Source of the DNA: Certhia americana
Taxonomy: Eukaryota; Chordata; Aves; Passeriformes; Certhiidae
Length of the DNA stretch: 64,000 bases
NCBI GenBank assembly: GCA_018697195.1
Contig: JAGMWU010000131.1
Location: 1-64,000, forward strand
Reading direction: 5' to 3'
Shown: positions 62,801 through 64,000 of the stretch, piece after piece
How the letters are laid out: each line of letters opens with the position of its first letter
Position numbering within the stretch: the first letter of the stretch is position 1
The notes under the pieces: generated by a model
What the model was told of the DNA's origin: nothing
Database searches by the model: none
What the model saw: the letters and a program-made list of their open reading frames with translations, nothing else
Made by a program: the position numbers and the translations under genes

Positions 62801-64000
62801 CATGGATGTCCAGCAGTGAAAGTCAGTTCAGGCACATTTTGACACAGGAGAATTTTCACATCACAGCCTGGTCCCAGAATAAACAGTGGCAAAATTCTTC
62901 TTGTAATAGGCCCAGTGGTTTGGATCATATTAATACCAGCAGAGACTTGACCTGGCTGTCTTGCCAGCTCCCATGTTCATGCTTTCCTCCTTTGTTCATT
63001 AGGTATTTGAAGCAACAATATCTAATTCCTCACCTATTTTCAAGGGAAAAACCCCCAAACTCTTGAGAAGCTTTCTCTGTTCTCTTCCCAGTTACACTTC
63101 CAGCTGGTTTTTGCCCTTGCATTGCTAGTTCTGTGCAAATCCAGGTCAACTCTGAAAATAAGCCCCTGGCATTTAAAAAAACCTCTCCACTCTTATTTTA
63201 TATGGAATTTTGAACCTTTCCAAAGAAATTCTTGTGACTGGCTATGGAGATCCTACAAATCATTCTGTTTCTAGCACTGGATTGGATGAGAAGCTGAAGC
63301 ATAAATTTGCCAGGTGATATAAACTGCATTTTCCACGTATTCATGCATTCAGATTAGTTCTCTGCTAACAACAACTCAGCAGCAGTAAAACTGGCTATAA
63401 AAATCCATCATCAGGTATTCTGGAAGCCAAATCTCTGAGGTCTATAAATGACTGCCTGCTGCCCAGGCCTACAGAGCAAGACCAAATTACTGCAAGGAGC
63501 TCACTTCATTATCCCTGCACTGGATAAGCTGGACCAGCATTAAGGCCCAAGTGTCAGGCATTGCAAGGCAGCCCCTGCTCTTGGGAGTTTGAGATCTAAA
63601 CCAGACAAAGCAGAGAATAGTCCTGAATTGCCTTTTCCTATGCTGGGATATTTCAGATGAATAAAGCTGCAGGTTTTGGCAGGCAGTATCCAGCTCCGAA
63701 CAATTTGCTTTGTATCCAGACTGCTTAAAAGATACCAGGGTGAATTCTTCCCATTGATTTTATTTTGGGAAGAGTCCCAGGTCTTTGATTTAACTCCATT
63801 TTTTGATTGCACATTATAACTCTGCCAAACAAATATCCATCCAAAGGAACAGCACTACCTCTAGCAGATCCTTTGGGACCCACACTAATGTCAGTGGAGC
63901 TCAGGCACCTTTTGTTCTTATTTCTCCTCCAGGACCATGTGGCCACCATGATCCAAAGGGGAAACAACACTTGTTGTGCACTCAGGAGCAAGGCTGGGGT
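41846..64000. other. Intergenic, no gene seen
   Basis: About 22 kb of non-coding sequence. No exon chain, RNA gene or intact mobile element is recognised on either strand. The longest open frames (51.9-52.5 kb, 153 and 171 codons on opposite strands) are within what chance gives in a window of this size. A weak MIR-like stretch lies near 60275-60330. Confidence 0.6.
60275..60330 (+). repeat. Possible MIR-like fragment
   Basis: The parts tactggctctgtcacttg and aaatcacttaaactgct match two ends of the MIR core region with the middle diverged. Weak, by eye. Confidence 0.3.

Noticed and set aside
1..64000. CRISPR arrays, operons, bacterial promoters, tRNA or rRNA genes
   Set aside because: None seen; the sequence is vertebrate nuclear DNA and no cloverleaf or rRNA signature was recognised.

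Overview
This is nuclear DNA from a vertebrate, most likely a bird and possibly a passerine. The evidence is a split-gene structure with compact GT-AG introns, the neighbour pair DNAH10-CCDC92 (the same tail-to-tail pair as on human 12q24.31), a CR1 LINE fragment, an LTR resembling a common avian ERV family, and G-rich avian-type minisatellites. A run of ten N at 30244-30253 shows a draft assembly.

Layout. (1) 47-7473, plus strand: the last twelve coding exons of an axonemal dynein heavy chain, called DNAH10. The exons join in frame into 666 residues ending at a natural stop, followed by a short 3' UTR and poly(A) signal. (2) 7.76-22.1 kb, minus strand: CCDC92, converging on DNAH10. It has a roughly 1.9 kb 3' UTR, three coding exons (315 codons from the best-supported ATG), and a long first intron reaching a CpG island at about 21.3-22.4 kb. 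That island holds a candidate non-coding first exon and a match to the RFX X-box of ciliary genes. (3) 22.44-23.0 kb: a decayed ERV LTR abutting the island. (4) 23-64 kb: no gene I can support. This stretch holds an 11-bp G-rich minisatellite with the assembly gap (about 30.16-30.61 kb), a CTCF-like motif just before it, an old CR1 fragment (about 41.5-41.85 kb), scattered ancient repeat traces and ordinary unique sequence. In the human order ZNF664 and RFLNA follow CCDC92; neither is visible here.

How the genes relate. DNAH10 is an inner-arm axonemal dynein motor and CCDC92 is a coiled-coil centriole/cilium protein, so the two convergent genes both belong to cilium biology. The X-box in the CCDC92 promoter fits RFX control. 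I found no convincing new biological system. The best leads are the X-box in the CpG island, the CTCF-motif plus G-quadruplex minisatellite block, and the LTR next to the promoter.
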